Source: Candidatus Marimicrobium litorale
GTDB lineage: Bacteria > Pseudomonadota > Gammaproteobacteria > Pseudomonadales > Halieaceae
Length of the DNA stretch: 64,000 nucleotides
Direction: 5' to 3'
Assembly (NCBI RefSeq): GCF_026262645.1
Contig: NZ_SHNO01000002.1
Span: forward strand, 1 to 64,000
The notes beneath the pieces are model-generated. The model was given only the letters and a program-made list of their open reading frames with translations, was not told the DNA's origin and searched no databases. How positions within the stretch are numbered: the first letter of the stretch is position 1; each line of letters opens with the position of its first letter. Made by a program: the position numbers and the translations under genes. This document shows, one piece after another, positions 1-9,186 of the stretch.

Positions 1-19
1 TCGCCAGGCTTCTAAACCC

Positions 20-53
20 AATCCCGCAGTGCGTCAGTGCTGCGGGATTTTTT
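20..53 (+). terminator. Rho-independent terminator at the left edge
   Basis: A 9-bp perfect inverted repeat (ATCCCGCAG at 21-29 pairing with CTGCGGGAT at 40-48) is followed directly by a run of six T. This is a textbook intrinsic terminator for a plus-strand transcript whose gene lies left of the window. The A-run on the other side could let it also act on minus-strand transcripts from the PhyH gene. Confidence 0.85.
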
Positions 54-201
54 ATGGGTGACGAATGTGCTGGATCGACGCCTCTTTGCGCATAGTGTGT
101 TGCACCGTGAGAGGGGATCAGCGTATTTTGCTCTGGCGGCTTTACCTCGCAGGGTGTGCGTTTAGTGCCAAAGTATTAAAACGCAGTGAGCTTAGCAGTG
201 G

Positions 202-1224
202 CTAAAGGCAGAGTGGGATTTGATCCCGGGGGTAGGTTGATGCCGCAAAGAACCACATTTCGATCGCGTAACGGGTGTTTGTCATGCTTTTGTCGATACC
301 GGTCCTGTGCAGTGTCAGCTGGTCGAACAGCAGCGCGTCTCCTGTTTCAAAAACAGGGCGTACGATATTTTTCTCGCCGTAACCCGCAGCAGTGTCGTTA
401 CTGATCGACCAGTCGAAAATGTCTTTTCCTCCTGGCTTGACTAACTCTTTAAAAGGCCACGGGAAGATGTCCAGACTAGGCGCATCTACGCCGCACGGTG
501 TGAACGCCGTCCAGATATTTAGAGAGCGTGTGTCTGTCCCAAGAAATGAGCCATCTTGGTGCCAGCCCGCCAGCGCAGTTGGCTCGGTCCGTCGCAATGT
601 TGATTTTTTGACTGACAGAGCGGTGCGCTCGCCGAAGTACTCATTTACCACTTTGTTAAAATCAGCAGCATAAAGCGCATCAAGATGACGAAATAATGCC
701 CTTGGAGAATCCACCGCTAAAACGCCGCCACCATCTGTGGCAAAGGCTCTGTCCAAACCGCCAAACTCATAACCATCGCAAGCTCTAAAAGGCGAGTACC
801 ATTCAGTTCTATCAGCTACAAGAGCGTTTTTGGAAGTCGTAACACCGTCGAAAGCTGCATCTATTGCTTCACGAATTCCTGCAGCTCTTTTCTCATCTAC
901 GAGTCCTCGAACTAACAGCGAGCCGTGGTGTTGAATGGCGGAAGCAATGGTTTCAGCAGTTAGTTCTGAAGCAAGCACCTCTGGAATCGATGCTTCACAA
1001 TCCGGGAACAGGTCGTCTACAGGTTTAGGCCATGGCCCAGGCGGAGTGTCATCTACAACTTCTGCAAATGCTTGATGGCGAATCTTGACGAGGCGCCTCT
1101 CTATCTCGCCATTTTCAACCCGTTGGTTTGCCTTTGAAAGTACTTGAATTGCATCGTCCCAGGCCCCGTCAGCTACAAGTTTATCGGCCTCTTGTATTAC
1201 GGTATTGGCTTCTATTGCGACCAT
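202..1224 (-). CDS. phytanoyl-CoA dioxygenase (PhyH)-like Fe(II)/2-oxoglutarate oxygenase
   Basis: The 340-residue product has the double-stranded beta-helix signature of PhyH-type Fe(II)/2-oxoglutarate oxygenases. The iron ligands can be read as H222 and D224 in the motif WHQDG, and H306 in LHRTG. The following TRYAIEMWF stretch carries the usual 2-oxoglutarate-binding arginine. Residues 1-80 are an extra helical, charged N-terminal region not typical of the family. The gene is the last of a minus-strand run with an aldolase/SDR fusion, a sulfotransferase and a sulfatase, so a hydroxylation in a tailoring pathway is likely. The substrate cannot be read from the sequence. The assignment to the superfamily is firm and the exact reaction is open. 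Confidence 0.85.
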   Translation of the reverse strand: MVAIEANTVIQEADKLVADGAWDDAIQVLSKANQRVENGEIERRLVKIRHQAFAEVVDDTPPGPWPKPVDDLFPDCEASIPEVLASELTAETIASAIQHHGSLLVRGLVDEKRAAGIREAIDAAFDGVTTSKNALVADRTEWYSPFRACDGYEFGGLDRAFATDGGGVLAVDSPRALFRHLDALYAADFNKVVNEYFGERTALSVKKSTLRRTEPTALAGWHQDGSFLGTDTRSLNIWTAFTPCGVDAPSLDIFPWPFKELVKPGGKDIFDWSISNDTAAGYGEKNIVRPVFETGDALLFDQLTLHRTGIDKSMTNTRYAIEMWFFAASTYPRDQIPLCL

Positions 1225-1385
1225 GAACGCCTACTATTTTCAGTGTAATAGTAAAAAAACAATGTAGCCTACTTTAGATCGGCCTACAACAGCGTACCTA
1301 TTATCATTTTTTAGGATCGTATTACGCTAAAATCGAGTTGTTTTTAGCTCCCGTCCCATACTTTATGACATGCATTATTGAGTCT

Positions 1386-3362
1386 TCATATGACGCGATC
1401 GCTTCCTCCGTCGATAGGGATTTGAGCGCCAGTTGTAGCCGCAAATACATCGCCCGCCATTACTGAGAGTAAGCGGCCAACATCTTGCGATCTAATTTCC
1501 TTTTTGAGCAAGTTTTTGGTTTTGTATTCTGCAACGCTCAGATTGTAACGTTTCGCTGACTTATTAAGCGTCTCTTCGGTCCATAATTCTGTGTCAAATA
1601 CTGCATCGGGATGCACAACATTAACCCGAATTCCAGCGGCAGCCAGCTCCAAAGCGGCGACTCTGGCAAGTTGCGTGATTCCTGCCTTACTCACTGAATA
1701 CGCGGCGGCGCCTCTGCCTGGCGCGGAAAAATTACGGGATCCCACTAAAAGGAGAGACGGATTGACCCCGAATTTCAGGTAAGGAATTGTCGTGCTCATG
1801 AAGCGCTGAGTTGCCGTCAGATTAATACTCAGGGTCTGGTCCCAGGACTCAGGACTAAGATCCTCTACATACTCTCCGGCATTGAATATTCCAGCATTAC
1901 AAACGGCTATATCGATACCTCCGTAGGCCGCCACCACTTGCTCTACGGCTTCTGTCATTGCCTGATCGTCGGTCAGATCACAGCAAATACCAAGCATTCC
2001 ATCCTTTTCGAGAGAGTCGTTTATCGCGGGGTTGATATCTATGCCAACAACCACTGCACCGTCGGCAAAAAGTGAATTGCAGCACGCCCGCCCGATGCCA
2101 CTGTAGGCGCCTGTCACGACAGCAATTTTACCCGCGTGGGGCTTGGCGATTGCAGGTGTCTTCCCCAGCTTTGCTTGCTCCAGTTCCCAGTATTCCATCT
2201 CAAAGATATCGAGTTCAGGCAGCGCCGCCCACCCTCCGAGAGACTCACCGGTTTGAACAGCCCAGCGAGTGTGGCGCACTATATCTGAAATAATCGTGCA
2301 TTCACTAACGCTGGATCCAAAAGCTATAGAGCCAGAATTTCTCCAAACTGCATAGCGAGGTGCTTGATCAAGAATCTTCTGATGAGGCTGACTGTGCCGT
2401 TCATAATATTTTTTATATTCCTCTACAAACTCGGCCACCTCGGGAACCCCTTGTTCTGGCTTGTTACCGATGATCACTGGTATGCGCTTAGTGCGTATCA
2501 CATGGTCAGGCGTTATTGGCCCCCTGAGGGCAATATCTTTAAGACTGTCTAGTCGCGCGTAGCCCACAGCGTCAGCGGTATTTTCTAGAATAGCTAACTG
2601 CGCCTTTCCGCGAGCGCAGCAAACTGCCTGCCGAATTCGTGCGAGATCTTGTAGATCAATCGGGCCGTTTTTTGCTGTGGCGAGTGGTTTCGCATTTTCG
2701 CTGATGAAATCTTCAGCGCGGGTAACGAGCTCAATCATATTTTCATACGCTTCTTTTGCATCATCACTGAAAGTAAAAACGCCATGATTCTGCAGGATGA
2801 TGCCTTTGCACTGCGACAAATCGGTGACTTTTATAGCATCATTCACCTGCCTGGAAAGGATAAAGCCAGGCATGATGTACGGAAGTATGAGGCAGTCAGG
2901 AAATAAATCCGCAAGTATCTCCTCGCCGCGCGGATTATTAGAGAGAGTAACAATAGCGTCTGTGTGTGTGTGGTCGATAAACTTTGGCGGCAATATTGCG
3001 TGCAATATGGCTTCTACAGAGGGAGAGGGAGCTGAAGGATCAAGCATGAGCGCGCGCAACTGACGAGTCATATCCGTATCAGATAGAGCCTCAAGATCTG
3101 CTAGCATTTTCGTTTCTTTTAGTCGCAGGGCAGGAAAGCCTTTTTGCTCTATAGTTTTTAAATCCCATCCGCTACCTTTTACATACAGCACATCAAGCGG
3201 GTTGCCGAAAAAATCCTGAACTTTGGCTTTTACGGATGTGTTGCCACCCCCGTGCATAACAAGATTTTCCTCAGACCCCAGGAGTCGCGATGTATAGACT
3301 CGCATGGCGAGACTATTATCCTCCAAAGCGGCGGCATCTTCTTCGCACCATAAACTTTGCAT
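1386..3362 (-). CDS. bifunctional class II aldolase / short-chain dehydrogenase
   Basis: This 658-residue fusion resembles the rhamnulose-1-phosphate aldolase/alcohol dehydrogenase type. The N-terminal class II aldolase domain (about 15-230) shows the GGGNTS phosphate loop near residue 38, the zinc-site motif HTHTD at 131-135, and a further histidine in QNHGVF near 193. The C-terminal half (about 410-658) is a short-chain dehydrogenase with the NAD motif TGAYSGIG at 417-424, CNAGI near 488, and catalytic Y555 and K559 in YSVSK. Fused enzymes of this kind cleave a (phosphorylated) ketose and oxidise the released aldehyde in the cytoplasm. No kinase, isomerase or sugar transporter lies nearby, so its sugar is unknown and rhamnose should not be assumed. 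Confidence 0.87.
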   Translation of the reverse strand: MQSLWCEEDAAALEDNSLAMRVYTSRLLGSEENLVMHGGGNTSVKAKVQDFFGNPLDVLYVKGSGWDLKTIEQKGFPALRLKETKMLADLEALSDTDMTRQLRALMLDPSAPSPSVEAILHAILPPKFIDHTHTDAIVTLSNNPRGEEILADLFPDCLILPYIMPGFILSRQVNDAIKVTDLSQCKGIILQNHGVFTFSDDAKEAYENMIELVTRAEDFISENAKPLATAKNGPIDLQDLARIRQAVCCARGKAQLAILENTADAVGYARLDSLKDIALRGPITPDHVIRTKRIPVIIGNKPEQGVPEVAEFVEEYKKYYERHSQPHQKILDQAPRYAVWRNSGSIAFGSSVSECTIISDIVRHTRWAVQTGESLGGWAALPELDIFEMEYWELEQAKLGKTPAIAKPHAGKIAVVTGAYSGIGRACCNSLFADGAVVVGIDINPAINDSLEKDGMLGICCDLTDDQAMTEAVEQVVAAYGGIDIAVCNAGIFNAGEYVEDLSPESWDQTLSINLTATQRFMSTTIPYLKFGVNPSLLLVGSRNFSAPGRGAAAYSVSKAGITQLARVAALELAAAGIRVNVVHPDAVFDTELWTEETLNKSAKRYNLSVAEYKTKNLLKKEIRSQDVGRLLSVMAGDVFAATTGAQIPIDGGSDRVI

Positions 3363-3508
3363 TGTAAAAAATCCTGTGTCGCGAAAATAACGTTATTGAG
3401 GTCCTATTTCCTCACAGAGCCAGCACGTGGGTCAAGGCAGGGAGAGGATGTATTTTATCGCTAGTTCAACCCTCATATTCGTAAGAGCAAATCTGAGGCT
3501 TTTTCGCG

Positions 3509-4372
3509 TCAATACCCTGCCGCGAGGGAGCGCGCGAAATCATACAGTTCTATGTCGGCCCAGTTATCTTTTGCAATACGACTTTCGAACTCATCTGATA
3601 CTTTTTGAGTTGCGCCGACATTCCGCTTAGGCATGGTTTGTATTTCCCAGGAATACCGGTCCCGCAGTTGGTGGAGGAACTGATCATAAGTCTCGGTGAC
3701 ACCAACCAGTTCTACATGGGTAAGATTCTTTTTAGCGGTATCTAGTCTATTTCTGTCGATAGCGATGACGCCGGTGCTGGGGACGAAAGATTCGAGAGTA
3801 AAACGTGCCGGATTCAATTTCTCGAATTCGACGACTTCTTCAGATAAGTTTTCCCGAGTAATCAAATCCTGTAGTGATGGAATCGCAGGTGCATTGTCGG
3901 CGAAGCGTATCTTCGTCATGGCCTCAGCTACCGACATGGAAAACATCTTTGTTTGATAGTTCTGGATAAACGTATGTTTAAACCAGGCTCTTTCGTAAAT
4001 CTCTTCCAAGGAAATATTTTCGTGCTCTTTATGGTATTGGCGACAATGCTTGAGATAGGACAAAGTCCGATCTACCGGGTGGCGTAATATTGTCATCGTT
4101 TCATAATGGCCATGCAGCAGCGAGCGTACAGCATAGGGAACATGTGCGCTCGCCACCCGCAGTTGTGACCCTAGTGAGTTAACGTCTTGTACAAAGGCCG
4201 GGACATCTGTGTAGGACTGAATTCGCCTCGCGTAATCGGTATCAGTGTTAAAGCAGGCGTTGGGATATCGAACCTTGTCGGAGAAATTAATCTTTAGAAT
4301 ATCTGCGAATGATGTCCCACCAGTCTTCATTACATGAATAAATAGAAATCGTTTATTGTTTAGTGGCGCCAT
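3509..4372 (-). CDS. sulfotransferase family protein
   Basis: The product of about 287 residues begins with FLFIHVMKTGGTS, the 5'-phosphosulfate-binding loop of PAPS-dependent sulfotransferases of the type 2/carbohydrate group. The internal ILRHPVDRTLSYLKH segment is the matching 3'-phosphate-binding region (RxPVxRxxS). An in-frame GTG lies nine codons further upstream. I prefer the ATG at 4372 because an AGG ribosome-binding site stands 8 nt before it. The enzyme should transfer sulfate from PAPS to a hydroxyl group of a sugar or small molecule. A sulfatase gene lies 2 kb away in the same orientation, so the region can both add and remove sulfate. The acceptor is unknown. Confidence 0.82.
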   Translation of the reverse strand: MAPLNNKRFLFIHVMKTGGTSFADILKINFSDKVRYPNACFNTDTDYARRIQSYTDVPAFVQDVNSLGSQLRVASAHVPYAVRSLLHGHYETMTILRHPVDRTLSYLKHCRQYHKEHENISLEEIYERAWFKHTFIQNYQTKMFSMSVAEAMTKIRFADNAPAIPSLQDLITRENLSEEVVEFEKLNPARFTLESFVPSTGVIAIDRNRLDTAKKNLTHVELVGVTETYDQFLHQLRDRYSWEIQTMPKRNVGATQKVSDEFESRIAKDNWADIELYDFARSLAAGY

Positions 4373-4433
4373 TGTAGAACCTAATCTGGTATCGCTCACA
4401 TACCTAAAAGGTGGTGAGGAAAAATGATTTCAC

Positions 4434-4895
4434 TCAGGATATTTTACTTGAATCATAGAGTAAGTGGGCTGAGCAATCGCCTATTAGGTCTACATGCATT
4501 TCTCGAACTGAAAAAACCCATGACGATCCTGTATTGACAAAACGGTCATGATATCTGCCGGAGATTATGGGCTGCAACGGCAGGGAATCTGTTGATTGAA
4601 TCACTGTGTAGTATGAGCGAGCGTTAGCTTCAGAAGAGCCATCTTCCAGCTCGATAATTACGTTCGTAGTCAGGTGTTTAGTCATTGGCGTTCCGGCTGG
4701 CGCGTACAGCCTCGCTGATTGCTGATACATCTGCAAGACCTCGTCGTAGCCGGTACAGCGAGAATTATGCGCAGGCGATACGATCACTGCATTTCTAAAT
4801 AGCTCGGCCACACCTTTCAGGTCTCCCGCATCGATCAGCTCTGCGTAGTGGTAGATCAGATTTTCAATGTGTCGGCTGTCATTCATTGGCAGCAT
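4434..4895 (-). CDS. SnoaL-like / NTF2-fold protein
   Basis: The 153-residue protein starts with an IENLIYHYAELIDAGDLKGVAELF pattern, in which helix, AELID and a 'D.. gvAeLF' turn are typical of NTF2-like (SnoaL-like) domains. It ends with the SGRYHDRF...WVFSVREM strands of the same fold. Such proteins are small alpha+beta cone-shaped dimers that act as dehydratases, isomerases, hydroxylase-like enzymes or binding proteins. A strong CAGGAG ribosome-binding site lies 8 nt before the ATG. It lies between a sulfotransferase and a radical SAM gene in one transcription direction. It is probably a tailoring or lyase step in the same pathway, but no catalytic residue can be assigned with confidence. 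Confidence 0.72.
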   Translation of the reverse strand: MLPMNDSRHIENLIYHYAELIDAGDLKGVAELFRNAVIVSPAHNSRCTGYDEVLQMYQQSARLYAPAGTPMTKHLTTNVIIELEDGSSEANARSYYTVIQSTDSLPLQPIISGRYHDRFVNTGSSWVFSVREMHVDLIGDCSAHLLYDSSKIS

Positions 4896-4965
4896 AGGCG
4901 GCTCCTGGGTGCTTTTTCATAAATACCCACATGCCTTACAACTACTCATTGTAGCTGGTGGTTGT

Positions 4966-6012
4966 TTATGTGGTGCTGATGGCGGGAATAAGATCAGCAG
5001 CTAACATGCCATCGGGATGTTTATCTCCATAGTCGAGTAAACGCCCCAGTGCGACATCGATATCACGGCTGACCTTCAGCAAGGATTGCTCTAGTTCAGT
5101 GACTGTTTCTGCTGTGGTTTCGCCTTCACTAAGTGCACGAAGTTCTTCAGTCAGCATGTTAATAGGGTCGTGATTACAGGTTTTGCAGACAGGCTCTCGA
5201 CTTACCACCATGGCCAGTTTTTGTCGGGAGACTTGCAAGAAACTATAGTCAAAGACTGATCCGAGACTTGCCTGCTTTCGCCAGTCAGAACAGCAGAGAT
5301 AGTAATTTCCATCGTAGCCGACGAACAGAAAACCCCAGGGCGCTCCGCACAAAGGGGGTGTGTCACCTTGTGTTAACTTTTGACGCGCTCTCACCATCTC
5401 ACTGTATTGCTCAAACTGCATGTGCTCGACAAATAGCGCTCCACCTCGATTAATGACACTGTAGTCATGAAACTTTTTCAGGCCACGTTCACGCCAGAAT
5501 GTCTGCATCGCCTTAATATGCTCACGACTATCGTGGTGATCGACGAGGATAATAACGGGTGTACAGCGGCCCTCCGCCAACTTGGCGAAGCGTGTGATAT
5601 TTTCGCAGGTCGAGTCAAAGGGCAGGTTGTATATTTCTTCGTACTCTTCGTGAAGGTCAGAGATATTGATATAGATCTCGTCCAGCCCCGCATCCAGAAT
5701 TTCGTGAGTCTTGTCTTCGGTCAGTAGGGCTCCATTGGAAGACATGGAGCAGGTAAAACCCTCTGCCTTCACTTTTTTGATATACGAGATAGTGTTTTTA
5801 TTGATCAGGGGTTCACCGAGCCCACAGAGGCTAACAACAACCTCCAGGCCGGAGACGTCCTGCACTACCTTGCGGTATTCCACTGCACGGGCGAGCGCCT
5901 TGTCGAAAGTTTCAACGTCCATGACGCCCTGATGCGGTGTGGCATCCCTAGGGCAAAAGTGGCATGTGGCATTGCATCGATTGGTGACTTCGATGTCGAT
6001 GGTTAAAAACAT
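4966..6012 (-). CDS. radical SAM/SPASM domain protein
   Basis: The 348-residue protein has the radical SAM CX3CX2C motif at once after the start (C13, C17, C20 in CNATCHFC), followed by GLGEPL (the GGE-like SAM site). The C-terminal part holds CGAPW, YLCCSDW and CKTC, a SPASM-type set of cysteines for at least one auxiliary iron-sulfur cluster. Proteins of this shape modify peptides, sugars or small metabolites. The neighbouring sulfatase raises the idea of a sulfatase-maturing enzyme. The cysteine pattern is simpler than that of classical anSMEs, which usually carry a longer N-terminus before CX3CX2C and more auxiliary cysteines. The substrate is therefore open. Confidence 0.82.
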   Translation of the reverse strand: MFLTIDIEVTNRCNATCHFCPRDATPHQGVMDVETFDKALARAVEYRKVVQDVSGLEVVVSLCGLGEPLINKNTISYIKKVKAEGFTCSMSSNGALLTEDKTHEILDAGLDEIYINISDLHEEYEEIYNLPFDSTCENITRFAKLAEGRCTPVIILVDHHDSREHIKAMQTFWRERGLKKFHDYSVINRGGALFVEHMQFEQYSEMVRARQKLTQGDTPPLCGAPWGFLFVGYDGNYYLCCSDWRKQASLGSVFDYSFLQVSRQKLAMVVSREPVCKTCNHDPINMLTEELRALSEGETTAETVTELEQSLLKVSRDIDVALGRLLDYGDKHPDGMLAADLIPAISTT

Positions 6013-6217
6013 ATTTTACTCGTAGCGGCGTGACTCAAAAAATGATGGCACCTAAGGCGATGGACTGTCAAGAAGTGTGCCTGTTTATGCGTTATCTGAC
6101 TCATATCAGGCGAAATTCGTCATAATTTCGGACATTTCGTCGGTTATAAGGGCTTGCCCGTATTTCACCCCGTGAGGAAGTTGCTGGTTGAAACACTCAC
6201 AGGTTGTCGATTTTTAG

Positions 6218-8194
6218 TCAGTCTTGCTTGCACAGTTCGGCATTCATTAGGCTAACAGGCGTGAGTGACAGTTTTTCACGCGCGAAGAGAGATTGATAGA
6301 AATCGGTAAACTGTGGCCGGATATTAGGGGCGTATGGGTCAGAAAAAGAACCCAGCATTAGGTTAGAAAATCGTGCCCTGCCGTTATAGTTCACGAAAGT
6401 CGGTTGGCTGAGTGCCCCATTGGTATCGGGTCGTTCCGGCAATCCCTGTTTGTAGTCACGAAGAAAGCCCGAGGAGTAAAGCTTCAGTTCTGACCGCGGA
6501 TCTCGCTTGGCAAGATGCCCCCGGGGCTGTATGTAGCCCGTGAGCACAATGGCATTGCACCGGTTGGGCTCAAAACTTGCGTCCCTGAGTATGCTGTTAC
6601 CCATGTGCCATTCCACGCCATGGCCCGGCTGATAGAGCAACTCCCAGCCATTTTTCTGTCCCGCGAGGACAACAGTTTCAGCTGAGGCAGGGTGGGGAAG
6701 CAGATCCGATAGCGGTCCGATTTCCAGGCCGATGGCAAAACCGTGCCTCAGCGGTGTACGCATAGCATCAAACCCGCCATAAAGCGTCTGTCCAGCCACA
6801 GACGCCTGGCTTTCAATCACAGGAAGCAAACTTTTTTCCCAGTGTTGTGACCAGAAACTGTCGGTCAGATCTTGCAGAATGGCGGTATTGTTGGCAGAGA
6901 CATCATTGTCGGCGGACGGGTTTGCCGCGAGGTGGTAAAGGTGAGGTGGCATGCCTGAGCCCTGCTGGCTGGTCAGTCGCCAAGCACCTGAGGCAGACAG
7001 TGTGCTGAAATTCACCAGATTGACGTTGGGGCTATATATTTCCCAGCTCCTGCTGCGTTGGGCAAGTATGTGTTCCCCGAGTAGTGCTGGCCAAAGCGTT
7101 TCACCATCGAGCCGCCTAGCGACAGGCTGGTTTGCCGCCGTGAGAAGTGTGGGATACAAATCGACATTCATAACAACATCGTCAATTATTTGACCTTCAG
7201 AAATATGACCGGGCCAGCTGATAATTAGCGGAGTGCGGAAGCTGCCCTCAAATAGCTCGCCCTTCTTTCCGAAAAAGGGGTAATTATTGTCTCTCTCAAC
7301 ATTGGTCCCCCCGTTGTCGCTGATAAAAACGACAAGCGTGTTATTCCTGTCGATGGTCTTGAGAATTCGTCCTACGGCATCATCCATTTGTGTGACGAGT
7401 GCGGTGTACCTTCCCGCTGGAGTATCTGGAAAAAGGCTGGCGTAGCGCGGTGCGGGTTGGATGGGGTGATGAGGAGCAAGGAACGCATGGTATAAAAACC
7501 AGGGCTTGCCATTTGCCTGCAGTCTATCTATCTGGGCGACCGTGTGGTCGGTAAGTATGTCGGTTAGGTGCCCCCTATGTTTTTTCTGGTTGCCGCCATT
7601 TTCGCGCAACAGGGGATTGTGATAGGTGGGTTTGCGTGTTCCGCGGTCGCTTTCCGAGACAGCTCCGGACAGCTCCCATTGATTAAGAAAGCCAAACCAC
7701 TGATCAAACCCCTTGCGCCCCGGCCATGCTTCAGCTCGTTCTTCGCCCGCGTGCCATTTTCCCGTCAGGTATGTGTTATACCCCGATTGCTTCAAGGCCT
7801 CTGCAATGGTCGGAAATTCTGCCGGTATCTCTGAGCCTACAGGTCGGAAGCCCGAGCGTTCCGGGTATTGACCTGTCAGAATTCCCACTCGGCTGGGAGT
7901 GCAGGTTGCGTCGGCATAATGACGTGTGAAGGTAGCTCCCCGGTTGGCCAGCTGTTTGAGGTGAGGAGTGTTCAGGCCAGTGCTGGTTAGCGCACTGGTG
8001 TCGTTATAGCCGAGATCGTCCGCGACGATCAGGAGTATGTTTGGCCGCGCTGCCTGAGGGGTTTCACTGGAGGGGTTCACCCAGTCCAGGAGGAGATTTT
8101 TAATTCCAAGGAACCAGGAAAAGAAAAGAGCTACGACTAACAGTAGGCCCAGGGAAAGTCTGTCACCGGAAGTCGATGATGGTGCCGAGGACAT
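6218..8194 (-). CDS. membrane-anchored type I sulfatase (arylsulfatase family)
   Basis: The 658-residue protein has one hydrophobic segment at about 16-36 serving as an uncleaved signal anchor, so the catalytic domain is probably periplasmic. The first metal-binding aspartates are in IVADDLGYND (about 57-64). The formylglycine motif C98-T-P-S-R is complete, followed by GILTGQYPERSG. KWHAG near 145 and SDNGG near 293 are the other family landmarks. It should hydrolyse sulfate esters after conversion of C98 to formylglycine. The last 200 residues are not a standard sulfatase tail. The only FGE-fold protein in this window (23084-25150) lacks the catalytic cysteines, so maturation must be done elsewhere or by a radical SAM enzyme. 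Confidence 0.9.
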   Translation of the reverse strand: MSSAPSSTSGDRLSLGLLLVVALFFSWFLGIKNLLLDWVNPSSETPQAARPNILLIVADDLGYNDTSALTSTGLNTPHLKQLANRGATFTRHYADATCTPSRVGILTGQYPERSGFRPVGSEIPAEFPTIAEALKQSGYNTYLTGKWHAGEERAEAWPGRKGFDQWFGFLNQWELSGAVSESDRGTRKPTYHNPLLRENGGNQKKHRGHLTDILTDHTVAQIDRLQANGKPWFLYHAFLAPHHPIQPAPRYASLFPDTPAGRYTALVTQMDDAVGRILKTIDRNNTLVVFISDNGGTNVERDNNYPFFGKKGELFEGSFRTPLIISWPGHISEGQIIDDVVMNVDLYPTLLTAANQPVARRLDGETLWPALLGEHILAQRSRSWEIYSPNVNLVNFSTLSASGAWRLTSQQGSGMPPHLYHLAANPSADNDVSANNTAILQDLTDSFWSQHWEKSLLPVIESQASVAGQTLYGGFDAMRTPLRHGFAIGLEIGPLSDLLPHPASAETVVLAGQKNGWELLYQPGHGVEWHMGNSILRDASFEPNRCNAIVLTGYIQPRGHLAKRDPRSELKLYSSGFLRDYKQGLPERPDTNGALSQPTFVNYNGRARFSNLMLGSFSDPYAPNIRPQFTDFYQSLFAREKLSLTPVSLMNAELCKQD

Positions 8195-8349
8195 TGTCTC
8201 TCTCTGGGGTCATTGTGTATCGGACAGTCTAACACTGTGAGCGAGTGACAATAAGCATTGAATAGCAGAGCTGGATTGGAGCGGTCGACTCGGCTTCATA
8301 AGAGATAATCGTGATAAATAGATCGTGCCAGATCGTCATACGGGCGCGT

Positions 8350-9090
8350 CTATTTGCGGACCCACTTTTCCCATACGAAGTGATAGTCCCAGACTAACGT
8401 GTGAGTTTTGCTCAGTGCGCGTCGAATATGGCGTCGTCGCTGATAGGCTCGTGGATGCCATTCATGGAACTGGATGAGGTAGCAGTCGACCTTGCTCAGT
8501 AGTTCATTCCTGATCATTTGCTCCAGCAGGGGGAACTCTGCCCCCTCAATATTTATTTTCATCAGGTCGACATTGTGCAGTTCGAGCGTGCGCCATGTAG
8601 AGGCAATATCACGAATTTCTGCCTCAGCAGTTGGCGTGTTTGCTGCAGGCCGATTGCCTGTGTAGAGCGTGGAGCCCAGGTACTCGAGGGTAATACGAGC
8701 CTGCTCATCGCGATCGCCCAGACCGTATTTGTGGGGTTTTAGACAGGGTTCAATTTGTGCCTTTTTTTCCAGGTGCGAAAAGTTGCGAGGGTCGGGCTCA
8801 AAGGCGTGAATCGTAGGGTGATAACGGTCGATAATTTCTTTGGCCCACTCGCCGGTATAGGCGCCCGCATCGACCACGATACTTGTCGAATCGAGTTCTG
8901 CCTCATAAAGTAATTGCGGGTTTTCGCTGATGGCACCGCACCAGGTATAAAAGGCCGGTCGATAGTAGTGCAATTCCATCGCGCTCAACATGAAGCCCGG
9001 TTCGAGATTTTCACGGTGACGCATATAGAGCTTACGAGGGAAGCATGCGGCTTTTTTGAGTTCGTAAAGACTAGGAAAGGTTAGCGCCAT
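8350..9090 (-). CDS. FkbM family SAM-dependent methyltransferase
   Basis: The 246-residue product has the FkbM pattern: VVDAGAYTGEWAKEI (motif I for S-adenosylmethionine, near residue 70), a HAFEPDPRNFSHL motif II, and DLMKINIEGAEFPLL, in which KIDxEG-like residues mark the family. FkbM-type enzymes O-methylate hydroxyls of polyketides, glycolipids or polysaccharides. It sits between the sulfatase and a PhyH-type oxygenase in the same direction, consistent with tailoring of one product. There is no signal peptide, so it acts in the cytoplasm. Confidence 0.87.
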   Translation of the reverse strand: MALTFPSLYELKKAACFPRKLYMRHRENLEPGFMLSAMELHYYRPAFYTWCGAISENPQLLYEAELDSTSIVVDAGAYTGEWAKEIIDRYHPTIHAFEPDPRNFSHLEKKAQIEPCLKPHKYGLGDRDEQARITLEYLGSTLYTGNRPAANTPTAEAEIRDIASTWRTLELHNVDLMKINIEGAEFPLLEQMIRNELLSKVDCYLIQFHEWHPRAYQRRRHIRRALSKTHTLVWDYHFVWEKWVRK

Positions 9091-9186
9091 ATCATCTCCG
9101 GAGCACGTCCGGAGAACATCATGCAGCTCCGGTGTGTTCCTTTTTTTAGCCGGGTGGCGCGGTGAGCCTAAAATATTACCGTGTAT

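Noticed and set aside
4966-6012. Classical anaerobic sulfatase-maturing enzyme
   Set aside because: The radical SAM motif starts at residue 13 and the auxiliary cysteines are too few for the usual anSME pattern; a divergent maturase remains possible.
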